This document shows positions 11,950 through 22,842 of a DNA stretch of 64,000 nucleotides, in pieces (the stretch's first letter is position 1; each line of letters begins with the position of its first letter). The notes beneath the pieces are model-generated. The model ran no database searches and was not told the origin of the DNA. It saw only the letters and a program-made list of their open reading frames with translations. This DNA comes from Sciurus carolinensis. Lineage: Eukaryota > Chordata > Mammalia > Rodentia > Sciuridae. The translations under genes and the position numbers were made by a program. The stretch covers positions 130,641,035 through 130,705,034 of the forward strand of contig NC_062222.1 of the NCBI RefSeq assembly GCF_902686445.1, written 5' to 3'.

Positions 11950-12325
11950 TCTGCTCACAGTGACTGACTCTAGAATGGATCCCTGACTCTAATCAGGACC
12001 CTAGAGCCTAACAAATCCCAGTTTGGGGGAATAAAAGAGTTATGGGGGAAGTTTCTTCCTCTTTCCTGTAGCTGTAAGTCAGGAAAGATGTAGCCACTGA
12101 AGTGGGAGTAGCCATCTTGTGAAGAGGCAGCCGGGCTTGTGTTTGTGTCTTCCGAGGACGTGAGGGGTGTGTGTGTGTCTGATGTTTCCCTTCTCTGCGA
12201 TCATCATTAGAGTATCTGGGTCAACCTACTGCTAAATCAGACCCACTGACAGACTCAGTGCCAATACACTTCTTCGGCTTATCTGAAGCTGAGTTTTCTG
12301 TCACGCTACAAAAGTTAAGGTAGAT
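11950..12325 (+). mobile_element. Possible ancient LTR fragment
   Basis: Several blocks (a 'tagccatcttgtgaagaggcagcc' centre and a 'gaagctgagttttctgtcacgctac' end) have the look of the 3' part of an old LTR with 'ctgtcact-gcaa' near its terminus. The family cannot be named with confidence. Confidence 0.3.
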
Positions 12326-12959
12326 ACACTTGTTTAATGTTGTCTTTCTGAAAGATTGAAAGCTTCACAAGCTTAATTACCCCACTAGTTCCTAGGACAG
12401 TACTAGTCATAGAAATTCTTAATCAGTATTTGTTTTGAGGATACATGTGGAAAAGCACCAAGCTCTAGCGAGTACTGGCCTTCTCCAGATGTGGTCTCAG
12501 TTGCTCAAATGGTTTGGAAAGTGCTGGAAATGGTTTTTGCATTGACAAATCATCATGAATGTGGAGCATATAGAATGCCAGCATTAGCTTGCAGAATTTT
12601 TTTATTGGCTTTGACTTTATGTTCTTGTCATTGTTGTTATTTGATTTTGTTAAGATTTGTGTGCCTGTGTATCTCTAAATTAAGGCTGTGTATTGAGGCA
12701 GTTTCTTGCTCCCAGGTTAGAATAGGAGTGTCCATCGTCACCAGAACTGCCTTGTCCTCCTGCCAAAATCACTCTAAGACATAGAATTTAAAAGTTAAAA
12801 TGGATCCTAGAATGTCCTTAGAAATGATTTAAAGATGCAGAAATGTAGGTTCAGGTAGTATGAAAATTGCTTAGGATTCTGAACTTGTTTTGAAAGAAGA
12901 ATCAGGACCGGGGTAGAGATGCAGTCAGGTGCATTTCTCACATATGCTTTATGACCCCC
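12326..12959. other. Unassigned sequence
   Basis: No repeat or gene was recognised. The 97-codon plus frame at 12491-12784 has no recognised domain and no promoter or splice context. Confidence 0.35.
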
Positions 12960-13030
12960 TCACTTCCTTTCTTCCTCCCTCCTTGCCTCCCTCCTTCTCT
13001 TCCTTCTCCTTCCCTCTTTCTTTCCTTTCA
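12960..13030 (-). repeat. Polypyrimidine tract
   Basis: A run of TTCC and CTTC words on the plus strand, that is, a polypurine tract on the minus strand. Confidence 0.8.
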
Positions 13031-13034
13031 CATA

Positions 13035-13179
13035 TCCTCATAGATGACATGCCTTTCATCACTGCTACATCTGTAGTGTTGGAGTTATACTTACACTAGA
13101 AAATACAACATGATCTTTGCTTTCATTAAATGTGAGCATCTCATAGTCTACTAGAAGATGGAAAAAAGACAAAAGACAA
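13035..13179. repeat. Ancient interspersed repeat, left part
   Basis: 'atgatctttgctttcattaaatgtgagcatctcatagtctactagaagatgg' follows a common mammalian repeat whose consensus reads roughly 'gtccctgccctcaaggagctcacagtctagt-ggg'. The same type recurs near 18303 and 20400. The family name is unresolved. It is split here by the LTR at 13180-13533 and resumes at 13534. Confidence 0.4.
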
Positions 13180-13533
13180 AGTCTTAGTCCATTTTGGCTA
13201 CTATAACAGATTACCATAAACTTGGTAGCTTATAAACAACGGAAGTTTATTTCTCAGCGTTCTGGAGGTTGGAAGTCTAAGGTTAGGTATGGGTTCTGCT
13301 GAGGTTTTTTGCATGTTGACGGTTGACTTCTCATGTGTCCTCACAGTGCAGAAGAGGCAAATAAGCTCCCTCAAGTCTCTTCTATAAGGGCAAAAATTCC
13401 ATTCATAAATGCTCTGCAGACCCTGGTGACCTAATCACCCAGTAAACTTCCCACCTCTGAATACTAACACATCGAGGACTAGATTTCAACATATGAATTT
13501 GGGGAGAGGGACACAAACATTCAGACCATAGAA
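13180..13533 (-). mobile_element. ERVL-MaLR LTR (MLT1/MST type), antisense
   Basis: It starts 'tcttagtccattttggctactataac', followed by 'ggtagcttataaac', 'tttatttctcagcgttctggaggttggaagtc', 'cctaatcacc' and ends 'aacatatgaatttggggagagggacacaaacattcagaccata', the full antisense MaLR LTR order. AGACAA is present on both sides (13174-13179 and 13533-13538), consistent with the 5-6 bp duplication left by this class. It lies inside an older repeat. Confidence 0.8.
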
Positions 13534-13965
13534 GACAAGTGTGATAGCGTGTTAAGGTGGAGGGTTTCAAAACCCAGTAGCAGGTGCCATATCTGAGGTG
13601 GATGAGCGATGCTGATTGACGGTCAGAAAGACGGTGATGGAGGACTCAGGAGAGGCAAAACGTGGACTGAGCCTGGACTTTGCTCAGTTGAGGTTACCAA
13701 GCAATAAGACTAGGTCCAGGAGACTTCATAATTAAATGAGAGCACAGCTTATCAGACGGAGACGATACCAATGAGACTGGGTTGGAAGCCCCTTGATGGC
13801 CTTGCAGAAACTTCTGACACTGTCACAGGCAGGGGAAGCCTCTGAGGGATTTCGAGCAGGGAAGACCCATGTCAGATGGGCTCTACAGAGTGGTTGTTCT
13901 TGCCACCAAGACTGATGGGTTGATAGGGCTGGTGACAGGGAAACGAGTTAGGAGGTTGCTCTGTA
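13534..13965. repeat. Ancient interspersed repeat, right part
   Basis: 'ggaagcctctgagggatttcgagcagggaagacccatgtcagatgg' and 'cgagttaggaggttgctctgtaatc' follow the same unresolved mammalian repeat class as 13035-13179. The 86-codon plus frame at 13869-14129 overlaps it and is not considered a gene. Confidence 0.35.
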
Positions 13966-14194
13966 ATCTGGGACTGGGAGCTGGGGGCTGGCGAGGGCTG
14001 GGGAGGGGGTGGCAGCGACGAGACGCGCTGTCGGATTCTTCCTCTGCTCACACACCTCCCTCCTTCACCTTTCATGATTTCAGATGTCCTGAAGTGGAAC
14101 CCAGCAGATGGTGTTTTCAGAAAAAATGACTTCACAATCCCAGGTTCCAATCTGATTTATATATTTTTTTCGACCAGAAGGAGATGAGGATGCG

Positions 14195-14440
14195 GTACCT
14201 TCTTAGGTAATTAATGATTCAACGTAGTGCCTTTGCAAAATAAAATTGAAGCCGCTGGAAGCCTAATTTGCAGCCATAAGAATTCAAAGGACACGAGAAG
14301 GCTGATTTGTGATTGTTGCTTTTCCTCAATAAAAATTAGACTGATTACAAAGAGCTGACAAAGAGATCGTGTCTTGTGGAAGTAATGTTTCTGACATTTT
14401 GCTGAGTGTTTACCACAAATATCCAAATTTATCATTCTTG
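14195..14440. promoter_or_regulatory. Candidate conserved non-coding element
   Basis: This AT-rich block matches no repeat I know. It carries a dense set of homeodomain-like words (ggtaattaatgattc at 14206-14220, cctaatttgcagcc at 14260-14273) and a 'tttgtgattgttgct' SOX-like word near 14308-14322. It retains isolated CpGs. Conservation is inferred from texture only, and no cross-species comparison was possible. Confidence 0.3.
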
Positions 14441-14572
14441 ATGTTCTTTAGAAAAATAGGGATAAAATGTTATTTTGGTCCTTCAATACTTGCTTGTATA
14501 CATATTTATATTCATGCATAATTGATGGAAAATTAAAAGAATTCTGAGCTCTCTGTCAAATTCATTTTTTTA

Positions 14573-14623
14573 AATTAAGGGTTCTGATGCAAGATCATGG
14601 AATTAAATCTAAAGAACTTTTAT
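14573..14623 (+). repeat. 51-bp direct repeat, copy A
   Basis: This segment is matched at 47 of 51 positions by 15690-15740, in the same orientation 1.1 kb downstream. Its flanks are not L1-like, so this may be the source copy. See the matching entry for copy B. Confidence 0.85.
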
Positions 14624-14659
14624 TTTTTGGATATGAACATTGTTTAAAGGACAATTGTA

Positions 14660-15365
14660 TCTATTTTATTTTGGCAAATTCAATCTTTTAGAGTAATATC
14701 GGCGAAACAATTCTAGATAACACTTATGTGATCCCTATGAGCCTGTGACCTTGCTTACATTTTTCAATAGTCACATTGATACTGTCCTGTTCCCTTCCAC
14801 AGTTGGGAGAGAGTCACACTCATTGTTTGCTCTCAGGCAAGTTTCTGGATTCTGTGAGCCCATTTCCTCTCTTGGAGCTGACTCTCCCTGTGTTGAAGAG
14901 CTGTTGCGAGGACTTCGGGATCTAAATGGAGCACTTAGCACAACCAGGTGTTGGTAGATCTTCTTTACTACACTTAATTTGCACAGCTTTTAATTCTGAC
15001 CTTCTTATTTCTGTCTTGATACCCTGAGGTCACCTCCCTGATTGTACAAGTTCGTCTTCCACCATGTACTCTGTTTTTCCTCTTTTCCATTTATTCTAAC
15101 ATGGTCCTTGTATGCATTTTTACATAGTTTCTTCAATACTACTTATACAATCTCTAATCCATCATCCTATATTCTATCTGTTTACTGAAATGAAGCCGTA
15201 TGGATCTTCCAAAAGATTAGCTTTGCTATTTTTACCTTCTTGATGACTTCTCAGTTTCTACAGAATTAACTAAGTATCTCATCTCTGCCATTCATGGGCT
15301 TCTAATTTCTCTAGCATCTTCTAATTTCTTCCTGAATGTTTTTATTATAATCATTCAATCATATT
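14660..15365. other. Mostly unassigned sequence, possible decayed L2
   Basis: No gene was recognised. Pieces such as 'gaagccgtatggatcttccaaaagatta' near 15195 are weakly L2-like in the sense direction, but the match is too thin to call. Confidence 0.3.
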
Positions 15366-15369
15366 AATT

Positions 15370-15868
15370 ATGCAAATTAATGGGTTTATTTGTGGCGTTC
15401 TCATACAGGCGTATATTCTGCTTTGATTCTAGCTACCGTCTCTGCCCTTACTTATCCTCTCCTCTCCCCTGACCCTGGTCCCTGATAGTCCATCTTCTAT
15501 TTTCAGATCATCTCTCTCTTTCTGTCTGTCTGTCTCTTTTGTTTCCACATATGAGAGAAAATATGCAACACTTATCTCTCTGTATCTGGCTAATTTTGCT
15601 AAACTTGTCAACCTTGAGTTCCATCAATTTTCTTGCATATGGCATAATTACATTCTTCTTTAGAGTTGAATAGAACTCCATATATATGTAATTAAGGGTT
15701 CTGATGCAAGATCCTGAAATTAAGCCTAAAGAACTTTTATAATACATTTTTATATATTCATCTGTTGATGTGTACCTAGGCTGATTCACATCTTGGCTCC
15801 TGTGAATAGGGCTGCCATGAATATGCAGCTATCTCTTCTTTTCTATCAATGCTGAGAGTTTCATGGAC
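15370..15868 (-). mobile_element. LINE-1 3' part, antisense
   Basis: Read in reverse it contains the L1 ORF2 C-terminal and 3' UTR order. On the plus strand the blocks are 'tcttttgtttccacatatgagagaaaatatgcaac', 'catatggcataattacattctt', 'tgaatagaactccatatatatg', 'tatattcatctgttgatg', 'ctaggctgattcacatcttgg' and 'tgtgaatagggctgccatgaatatg'. A 51-bp foreign segment at 15690-15740 replaces the expected 'accac' junction. Confidence 0.75.
15690..15740 (+). repeat. 51-bp direct repeat, copy B, inside L1
   Basis: It matches 14573-14623 with four substitutions. It sits exactly between L1 blocks that are normally adjacent ('gaactccatatatatgt' on the left, 'acatttttatatattcatctg' on the right). This copy is therefore an insertion into the L1 and not part of it. 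Confidence 0.85.
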
Positions 15869-16164
15869 CCCTTAAACTCCTTAACTGACGGAATGTTTTG
15901 TAAGTTAGAGTGCTCAATATTCTTATGACATTTGGTGAGAAAATATCAACTTGCTCTGTCCCTGTCTTTGAGGAGTGGCTTACTAGAGTCATACTGGAAG
16001 TGCTCACTACCCCACAATTCACTGTATCTCAGATTTTCTAAAGACAGTGACGGCTGTGTCTTTAGACATTCCTTTGGATCAGGAACGTCCCCCAAGGGCT
16101 CATGTACTACAAGACTGGTCCCAGTCAGTCATGTTTAGAGTTGGGCTTTTGGAAAATAATTGTG
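15869..16164. other. Unassigned sequence
   Basis: No repeat or gene was recognised in this 0.3-kb interval. Confidence 0.4.
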
Positions 16165-16531
16165 CTGTGGGGGCTCTGACCTCACAGTGAACTCATTTAT
16201 TGAAAGACGGACAGACTACTGAGAACTGGCAGGCACTGTAGGTGGTGGCACCTGGTCGAAGGAGGAGTGGGTTCTTGAGGACATGCCACTTTATCTTGTC
16301 CTTGGCCCTTTCCTCCCTTTCTCTCTCTCTCTTTCCCACCTGCCATGAGTTGAAGAGCCCTCCTCCACATGCCCTTCTGATAGGATGGTCTGCCTCACCT
16401 CAGGCCCAAGGCAACGGAGCCAGCTGACCACAGACTTAAATCTCTAAAACCATGAGTCAAAATAAATGTTTCCTCCTCTCAGTTGTTTATTTTAGGTATT
16501 TTGGTAAAAGCAGTGAAGATGTGACGAACAC
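16165..16531 (+). mobile_element. ERVL-MaLR-like LTR, sense
   Basis: The order is 'ctcacagtgaactcatttattg', 'ggcacctggtcgaaggaggagtgggttcttgaggacatgcc', a CT run, 'tgcctcacctcaggcccaaggcaacggagccagctgaccacagac', 'tgagtcaaaataaatgtttcctcc' (polyadenylation area) and 'tttaggtattttggtaaaagcagtgaag'. This resembles sense rodent MaLR LTRs of a different subfamily from 7390. Confidence 0.65.
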
Positions 16532-16559
16532 AGTGGCTGTATTAAAAGGGGTTGCACAA

Positions 16560-17440
16560 GCTGCCAGAATGGTTACTTAAAAAAAAAAAAAAAAACCACT
16601 AACAATAGCTTTACTGCTATTAAAAATATGAAGCTACTTGATCTCTAGGACATGGATGATGAGAATGTAAAAGGGCATAGTTATCAGGAAACGAATTTGT
16701 CAGTGTTTTATAAAGTTAAAAATCCATTTTTATATGACTTAGCAATTCAACTCCTGGGTATTAACCATGTAAAAAATGAAAATTTTTGCCCATAAACCTT
16801 GACACAAATGTTCATCTTCATTCATAAAAAGTAGAAATAACACCTTAATTTGCATCTCAAACCTTGAACTACCATAAATGTCCTTCCAAATATCCATGGT
16901 TAAAAAAACGCATACATTCATACAAGGGAATATTACTCATCAATAAAAAAAAATTACTGATACATAAAACAGCTTGGCTGATTCTTCAAGGCAGTAAGTT
17001 TTTAAAAAGGTAATCTTAAAACATTGTGCATTGCAAGTTTTAATATTATCAACATGACGCAGTTCTTGAGATGGAAAAAAGATGAGATCGTCCGGAGCTG
17101 GAGGAGGGCATAATCATTCAGAGAGGCCATCGGGGTTTTCCTCAGTGGTGACAGAACAGGGTGGTCACTTGATTGGATTGGCTATTATACAAATCTACAC
17201 AGGTGCTGAAATGTCAGAACTAGAGACACACCCAGGTGTGTATGTGAAAACTGGTGCGTTCTGGAAATGGTTGGCCATTTAGTTATTAGTACAGTAACAA
17301 TGGTTTCCATGGTTGTGGGAAACATTATCACTGGAGGAAAGCCGATGAGGAGACACAGGCACATTTGCTACTATTTTTGGAACTTTTGTGTGAATCTAAA
17401 ATTAATTCAACATTTAATTTTTTTTTAAAATATAAGAACG
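16560..17440 (+). mobile_element. Old LINE-1/HAL1-type 3' end, sense
   Basis: Blocks include 'gacttagcaattcaactcctgggtattaacc' (16737), 'acaagggaatattactcatcaataaaaa' (16922), 'acataaaacagcttggctgattc' and a terminal 'gaacttttgtgtgaatctaaaattaattcaaca' (17381-17413). This is the 3' order of old L1M or HAL1 elements. A poly-A run lies at 16580-16596. There is no coding capacity. Confidence 0.65.
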
Positions 17441-17810
17441 TAGCTAAAATAGTTCTGTTTCCATAACAAAGACTAAAAGGCTAAAGGAGCAGACCAGCTC
17501 CGCAGAGATCTGTAGCATCGTTTCCATTACCGGAGCAGCAGCAGTGTGATGGAAGAAGCAGAGCTTCAGTCTTTGAAGTCTGAATCTGGAGGAAATGCAT
17601 AATTCTAGCCTAAAGAAGTAGTCATTTCAACACAGAGTGGGGGTCAAATTCAACATGCTGCTCGGAAAAGGAACCAGGGGGGACAAAGTCATAAATGTGG
17701 CAAACTTCTGTTCTACTACAAAGACAACTTTTTAACTAATTTAGAGCTCCTATTGTAGAAACTGCTTCCAAACCCATGAGCTATTTGTTGGACAGGAAAG
17801 AAGCTCTCTC
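17441..17810. other. Unassigned sequence
   Basis: No recognised repeat or gene. Confidence 0.4.
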
Positions 17811-17856
17811 TCTCTTTCTCTCACACACACACATACACACACACATACACACACAG
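17805..17856. repeat. (TC)n/(CA)n microsatellite
   Basis: A short TC run followed by interrupted CA repeats. Confidence 0.85.
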
Positions 17857-17951
17857 GCTCTGCAAGAAACAAGTTCAGTAAACTAAATAATCTGTAGCCT
17901 TTATTGGGGTGATAGATGCCACAACCTGGTTATTTTTAAAACTATTCCATT

Positions 17952-18144
17952 TTTCTTTTTGGTACCAGGGATTGAAACCAAGGGTGCTTAATCACTGAAC
18001 CACATCCCCAGTTCTTTTCATTTTTTATCTTGAGGTAGGGTGTTACTAAGTTGTTTAGGACTGCACTAAATGGCTGAAGCTGGCCTTGAACTTGAGTTCC
18101 TCCTACCTCAGCCTTCTCAGATGCTGGGATTAAGACATGTCCAG
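17952..18144 (-). repeat. Sciurid ID-derived SINE, antisense
   Basis: On the plus strand it starts with a T-rich tail and 'ctttttggtaccagggattgaaaccaagggtgcttaatcactgaaccacatccccag'. It continues with a B1-like antisense part, 'ggccttgaacttgagttcctcctacctcagccttctcagatgctggga'. This composite (tRNA-derived ID end plus a 7SL/Alu-like body) has the look of the long SINE of squirrels. The sense counterpart is at 50727-50948. It is one of the main grounds for placing the genome in squirrels. Confidence 0.75.
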
Positions 18145-18299
18145 CTAAAACTTTTTAACAGAGAAACACCCAGAGGTTACCAGGGCGCACGGTACATCCT
18201 GTGGAATTTGTGATTCGCAGTTTGATTTCACAACCTATGTAGAAGCGGAGATCTTTTATGCTAAAGGGGGAGCTCCCTCTCACTTGATAGCTCCTTGTT

Positions 18300-18440
18300 A
18301 ATTTATCCATTCATTTGTGGAAGAAATATTAATTGCTTCTTTATTATGGGCCTTGACCTATGCCAATGGCTGGGCTACAGTAATGAACAAGACTGCAAGA
18401 CTTCATAAAGCCATTGAAGTAGGGGAAGCACAGCTTATAA
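18300..18440. repeat. Ancient interspersed repeat fragment
   Basis: 'ttatccattcatttgtggaagaaatattaattgcttctttattatggg' and 'ggctacagtaatgaacaagactgcaagacttcataaagcc' match the start of the same unresolved ancient repeat as 13035 and 20390. Confidence 0.35.
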
Positions 18441-20174
18441 TTACAACAATAATTAAAATCCTGACAAGTGAATGCACAACAGGGGAACGGCCAAGCCCAG
18501 AGTTAGCGATGACTTCCCCACATCAGCTTGTTGTGAAAAGACAGCAATGGTGTCTCAGTTCCAATCATGATTCAAGATAAAAGAGGCCATGATATGGGCA
18601 TAAGGGCCAGAGGCTGGAGCCTGGTGCACAGGAGTCAGTTTGCAGCATTTCAGAAGTTTTAAGAATTAGATTGCCCTGTAAAGACCTTCTTTGGGGGTAG
18701 CAAGATGAATGTTGTAGCTGATGATGGGCAAAGCTTAATTCCCTGAGGATATAGACCCCAAAAGTAAAGCTGCCTTTCCAGTGTAACACCCTATCCTAAG
18801 GAATAACAGGTTAACAAATAATTACAAGGGACATTAAATGGTAACACCCACCTATCACCTAAAAATGCCCTTCCTATGAGTATTGAATACTGTGCAAAGA
18901 TGAACAGCTTTCACCTTTACTCAGAAACCTGCAGTCCATTTGCCTACTCAGGAAAACTCACTAAGGCAGCACCCCTCATGCCTTTATAAATGTATCCATC
19001 ACATTTTCTATGCAAAAGCTGCGGGTATCCAGATGTCATTCAGAGTTTCGATATGAGCATGCAGGTCAAACTCCCCAGCACGGACCTTACTGTATGCACT
19101 TAAACTGAGATTCAAAGTGATATAAGAAAAGGGAAAATACAAAACAAAAATACATTTTTTCCTCAGGAATTTTAGAGGCAAAGTCACCGCCAGGTGAAGT
19201 GAGTAGGGAGAGCTTCCATGAGGAGATGGCATGAAGAACGAGGCTGTGAGGAACTGGTGGCATAGAGGCTGTGGAGGTGGACCATTCAGAGCTCCCTTCA
19301 ACAGAACCTGCCACAGGAAGCACTTTGGAATGACGCCTCGGTTGCCACACCTTGTTTTGGAATCCTGCGGAGCTCTAACCTGAGGCCATGATTCTGCCAG
19401 CTATTCCCCTCAAGGTTGGAGCACAAGGGGTTCCGATCTTCTCTAGTGACCACCCTTTGTTCATGGACTCTCCTGACCTGGTTGAGCCCCTCAGAGTTCC
19501 AGTGTAGTTGAGTCTCTTTAAGCACCTCCTTTCCTTCCATCTGTCTCTTCATAGGTGCAAGACCTACACCATGATATGGAGGCTCTTCTCACTAACTCCA
19601 TTATCCTTCCCAGAGGTTCTTGTGGAGAGATTTCTTACCCCCAAAATATATTTTTTCCAGCCAATCCTATCTTCACATCTGCTTCATGGAGGACTTGATG
19701 CTAATGGAACTTTTAAGTGATTGATTGATGGTTGGATTAATCAGGATGATCATAGTGTGGCTTAATCTAATAGATAGAGCTACATACAGGTATCACTTGA
19801 GTGCAGGATCTTCCCTGGCTCCTTAGGAGTTGAGGCTGAAAACATCTGGAGAATGTAATGTGGCAAAACAGAAGATGCACTGTAAATGTCCCCAACTCTG
19901 TGTGAGCTGTGGTCTCTGTCTCGGTTACCCTCAGATTTCCCACAGACTCTTCCAACATCCAGTCCTATCTACCTAAGAAGCAGACCCTGCCTCATTTCTC
20001 TATCAGCAGTTACTGCTTTTAGAATTTCTTGGACTTTTCTCCCAGGCTTGGTTGGATCTTAGCCATTGGATTTCACAAGGCATTATCAGGGCATGTTGTC
20101 AAGCCATTCATTCATCCATTCACCTCTCCGTGTAACAAACCATACCCAAGGGCTTGAGAAGAGATAGGCATTGA
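18441..20174. other. Long unassigned stretch
   Basis: About 1.7 kb without a recognised repeat or gene. Overlapping minus frames at 19008-19552 (up to 97 codons) show no domain and no exon signals. Confidence 0.4.
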
Positions 20175-20345
20175 GTGTAATAACAGTAGACTTTGGAGCC
20201 CAACTGCCTGCATGTAGATCTCAGCTGTACCCTTTATATCAATAGGACTGAAATTCCTGTGATTCAGTTTCCTCTTCTGATAAATAGTAAAATACCTATC
20301 CTACAGAGCTACTGGGAGAATTTTAAATAGGTTACATATAAAAAA
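20175..20345 (+). repeat. MIR SINE, sense
   Basis: 'gtaataacagtagactttggagcccaactgcctgcatg' then 'tgattcagtttcctcttctgataaatagtaaaatacc' and 'agagctactgggagaattttaaataggtta' follow the MIR consensus across most of its length. Confidence 0.8.
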
Positions 20346-20389
20346 ATCAAAATAAAATCTATTATAATAAAAAATTCCCCATACCATCA

Positions 20390-20735
20390 TTAGTCGATAA
20401 TCCTATTTGCCTGTGCTAGGATTTGGAGATATGATATTTAATAAAAGAGACAACATGTGCCCTCAAGGAGCTTACATTTTACTGTAAGAGGGTGAGAAAA
20501 GCAATTCAGTAGAAATGAAAGACTCTCATATGGTATTGAGTGCTATAAAGAGGGAAAGGGATTCTGGGTCTGTGTGAATCTATTTAATTTGAATGGTCAG
20601 GGAAAGCCTCTCTGGGAGAGTATATTCTAGAAGGAAAGGATAGCATGGTCAACGGGCTTATGGCAGAAAGAAACATAGGACACTGAAGAAATGAGAAAAG
20701 AAGAAGATATTCTGGACAAATTAATGTATCCTGAG
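20390..20735 (+). repeat. Ancient interspersed repeat of unresolved family
   Basis: 'gtgctaggatttggagatatgatatttaataaaag', 'tgccctcaaggagcttacattttactg', 'gagtgctataaagagggaaaggg' and 'tcagggaaagcctctctgggagag' follow a widespread mammalian repeat. I recognise the pattern but cannot name it securely. Confidence 0.45.
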
Positions 20736-20738
20736 GCT

Positions 20739-20742
20739 CAAT

Positions 20743-20825
<83 letters not shown>
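20739..20825. repeat. Compound (CT)n(CA)n microsatellite
   Basis: About 40 bases of CT repeats with one TA interruption run directly into about 40 bases of CA repeats. The minus-strand frame starting in it encodes alternating Cys-Val and Arg-Glu and is an artefact. Confidence 0.95.
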
Positions 20826-20828
<3 letters not shown>

Positions 20829-21604
20829 GGCCTGCTCAGTAGTGGCTTCTCAGCACCACATACACAGTAGAGCCACAATGCCTCTGGAGTTTAATATTCT
20901 TAGAGTCTACCAGGCTTTTGACACGCTTTTGACATCTTTGCTCCCATGTTCCACCAGTGTGTGACCTGACCATTCCCTTATGAGCCAACTGCTTCTCCAA
21001 GCTCATCCCAAATTATCCAATGTATGACTTTGAGAAAGCATACAATTTAGAAGTGGAACCAGTTCCCAAAGTTCCTATCATCACTTGATTTTGAACTAGT
21101 TATTTTACCTCCCTGTGATCCAAATTATTTTCAAATTTATAAGGCTATTAGATATGTTCAAAGAATTCGCTTAAATAAAATTGGAACTACACTCACCAGG
21201 ATATAAAAATCTGCTATTGGAATTATCACCATCATCATCATCACTATTATTGCACGGGTTCATGGTATTCCTTTGGGACCCTATTTTTGGGAATGCAGTT
21301 GGTGTTTCCCTGTTGTTCTGAAACTCTTTCCTTTCTACCCATGGAAAGGCCATGGCTGGGTTACCCAGCCAGGGTTCTTGTCCAAAGGCTATGCCTCCCG
21401 AGAGGAGACAGATGTTCCCAGCAGCAGTGGTAAAGTCCCAGCATCACATACCAACACCCCCTGTGAGCCTTCAGTGCCACCTCAAATGGTGCATCTTCCT
21501 TCGCTGAGTGACTTGCAGAAGAGGCTCCGTCTCTCACTGTGTAGATATTCTTTGCTATGTTCCATCATAAATGATAGTTTTAGGGAAAGCAACTGACATT
21601 TTAA
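20826..21604. other. Unassigned sequence
   Basis: No recognised repeat or gene. The 107-codon plus frame at 21273-21596 lacks domains. A short ATC/CAT trinucleotide run lies at 21228-21247. Confidence 0.4.
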
Positions 21605-21970
21605 ATAATCATGATCTTCAGTAAAATGGCATCTAATTTTAATGCTTTCAACTGCTGCTCCTTTTCAAGGCACAAAGCAGCCAGACTTCCTTTTCAATGA
21701 AAAGATTGCGAATGTGATGACACCCGATCCATCAGCTGCCTCCCACGCGCGCTGACAGCTGGGGTGCTTTCAGCTTTCTCCATCGTCATTGTCCCCTCTC
21801 CATTCGCCTTGCTCACAGATTAGATTGAAATGGTAGCATTTTACTGGAGCTGAGTCCAGGGGGTTCTGCAGATTGACAGATGTAATTATCACATTTGCTT
21901 CCCGGCATGTGGTATCTAAGTAATGGTCTCCGTATTTATCCAGGGCTAATCAGGAAAGAGTTCATGTAGT
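21605..21970. promoter_or_regulatory. Best candidate conserved enhancer-like element
   Basis: A 366-bp block free of recognised repeats with a compact set of developmental-factor-like motifs. These are 'gcgcgctgacagctg' (TGACAG MEIS-type word overlapping a CAGCTG E-box, 21747-21761) and 'gattgacagatgtaattatcac' (PBX/MEIS-type ATTGACAG next to TAATTA, 21871-21892). It also keeps a cluster of CpGs (cacgcgcgc, 21744-21752) unusual for aged neutral DNA. This is motif-based inference only. Target gene and activity are unknown. Confidence 0.35.
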
Positions 21971-22311
21971 TAGATTTTTTTCTAACCCAGCTCTTCTTGG
22001 AATACTCATCCAGTGACAAGAGCCTTCATTGCTGATATGAGGTTGGAGTCTTGTCCTGGCTCCATGTGCGTGCAACAGTCATCGCCCAAAGACCTTTGCA
22101 CCTTCACGGGGCACTGGATAAGCATAGTGACGGGCCCGCAAGGAGGCCTGTTCCATTCACTCTGCCATGACAGAGCAATGCAGGGACTCTGCCTTCCTGG
22201 AAGTCATAAGAAAATGATGGATTTGAGGAACCAGAATGTGGTTCATCACAGTTTGGGAGCTGAGTTAGCAAAAAGAGTGAAAGGGGTATCCCAACATATT
22301 ATCTTGTTACT

Positions 22312-22344
<33 letters not shown>

Positions 22345-22842
22345 TAAGAAGGGAATGAGGATCATGGCTATTTGGTGCTCTGACAAACTTTATGGATAAC
22401 CTAGTTTGCCTTTCCTCACTCCCTTTGTGATAGGAAAACACCGTGATAGGGCTTTTCTCACTGTCCTGGAGTCATTTAGTTAGGAGCAGTTCAGAGTGTG
22501 CATAAAACAAGTCAAGACGTGAAGCAGACTCTCAAACAGCAGGTGCCTTTGTATTCATCTGTGTTGCAGAGAAGGAGGACTTCAGACATCCGTGGTCCAT
22601 CCTCTATTCTCAACCCCTCTTGAAAGTTGTCCATTATCTCCTTGGATGTCTTTCATGAAAGATGGCCTTCCAAGTATTAGAGTCAGAGACTAAAATCTCA
22701 GCCAAAAGACTCCCCAAGAGGAGAAGCCCCCAGAGTGATTCTTCTCATTATGAGAATGGGAATAATAATGATCCTGGGGAAGAGGAAAGCAGTCTGTTGA
22801 CCATTGTTTATTCCACACGGGCAAGTTTCAAGGACTTGCCAT
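21971..22842. other. Unassigned sequence with poly-T run
   Basis: No gene was recognised. A T(29) run lies at about 22315-22343. It has no adjoining SINE or LINE 3' end that I can identify. Confidence 0.4.

Noticed and set aside
20390..20735. A processed pseudogene
   Set aside because: No poly-A tail or coding trace. The pattern recurs at 13035 and 18303 and fits a dispersed ancient repeat better.
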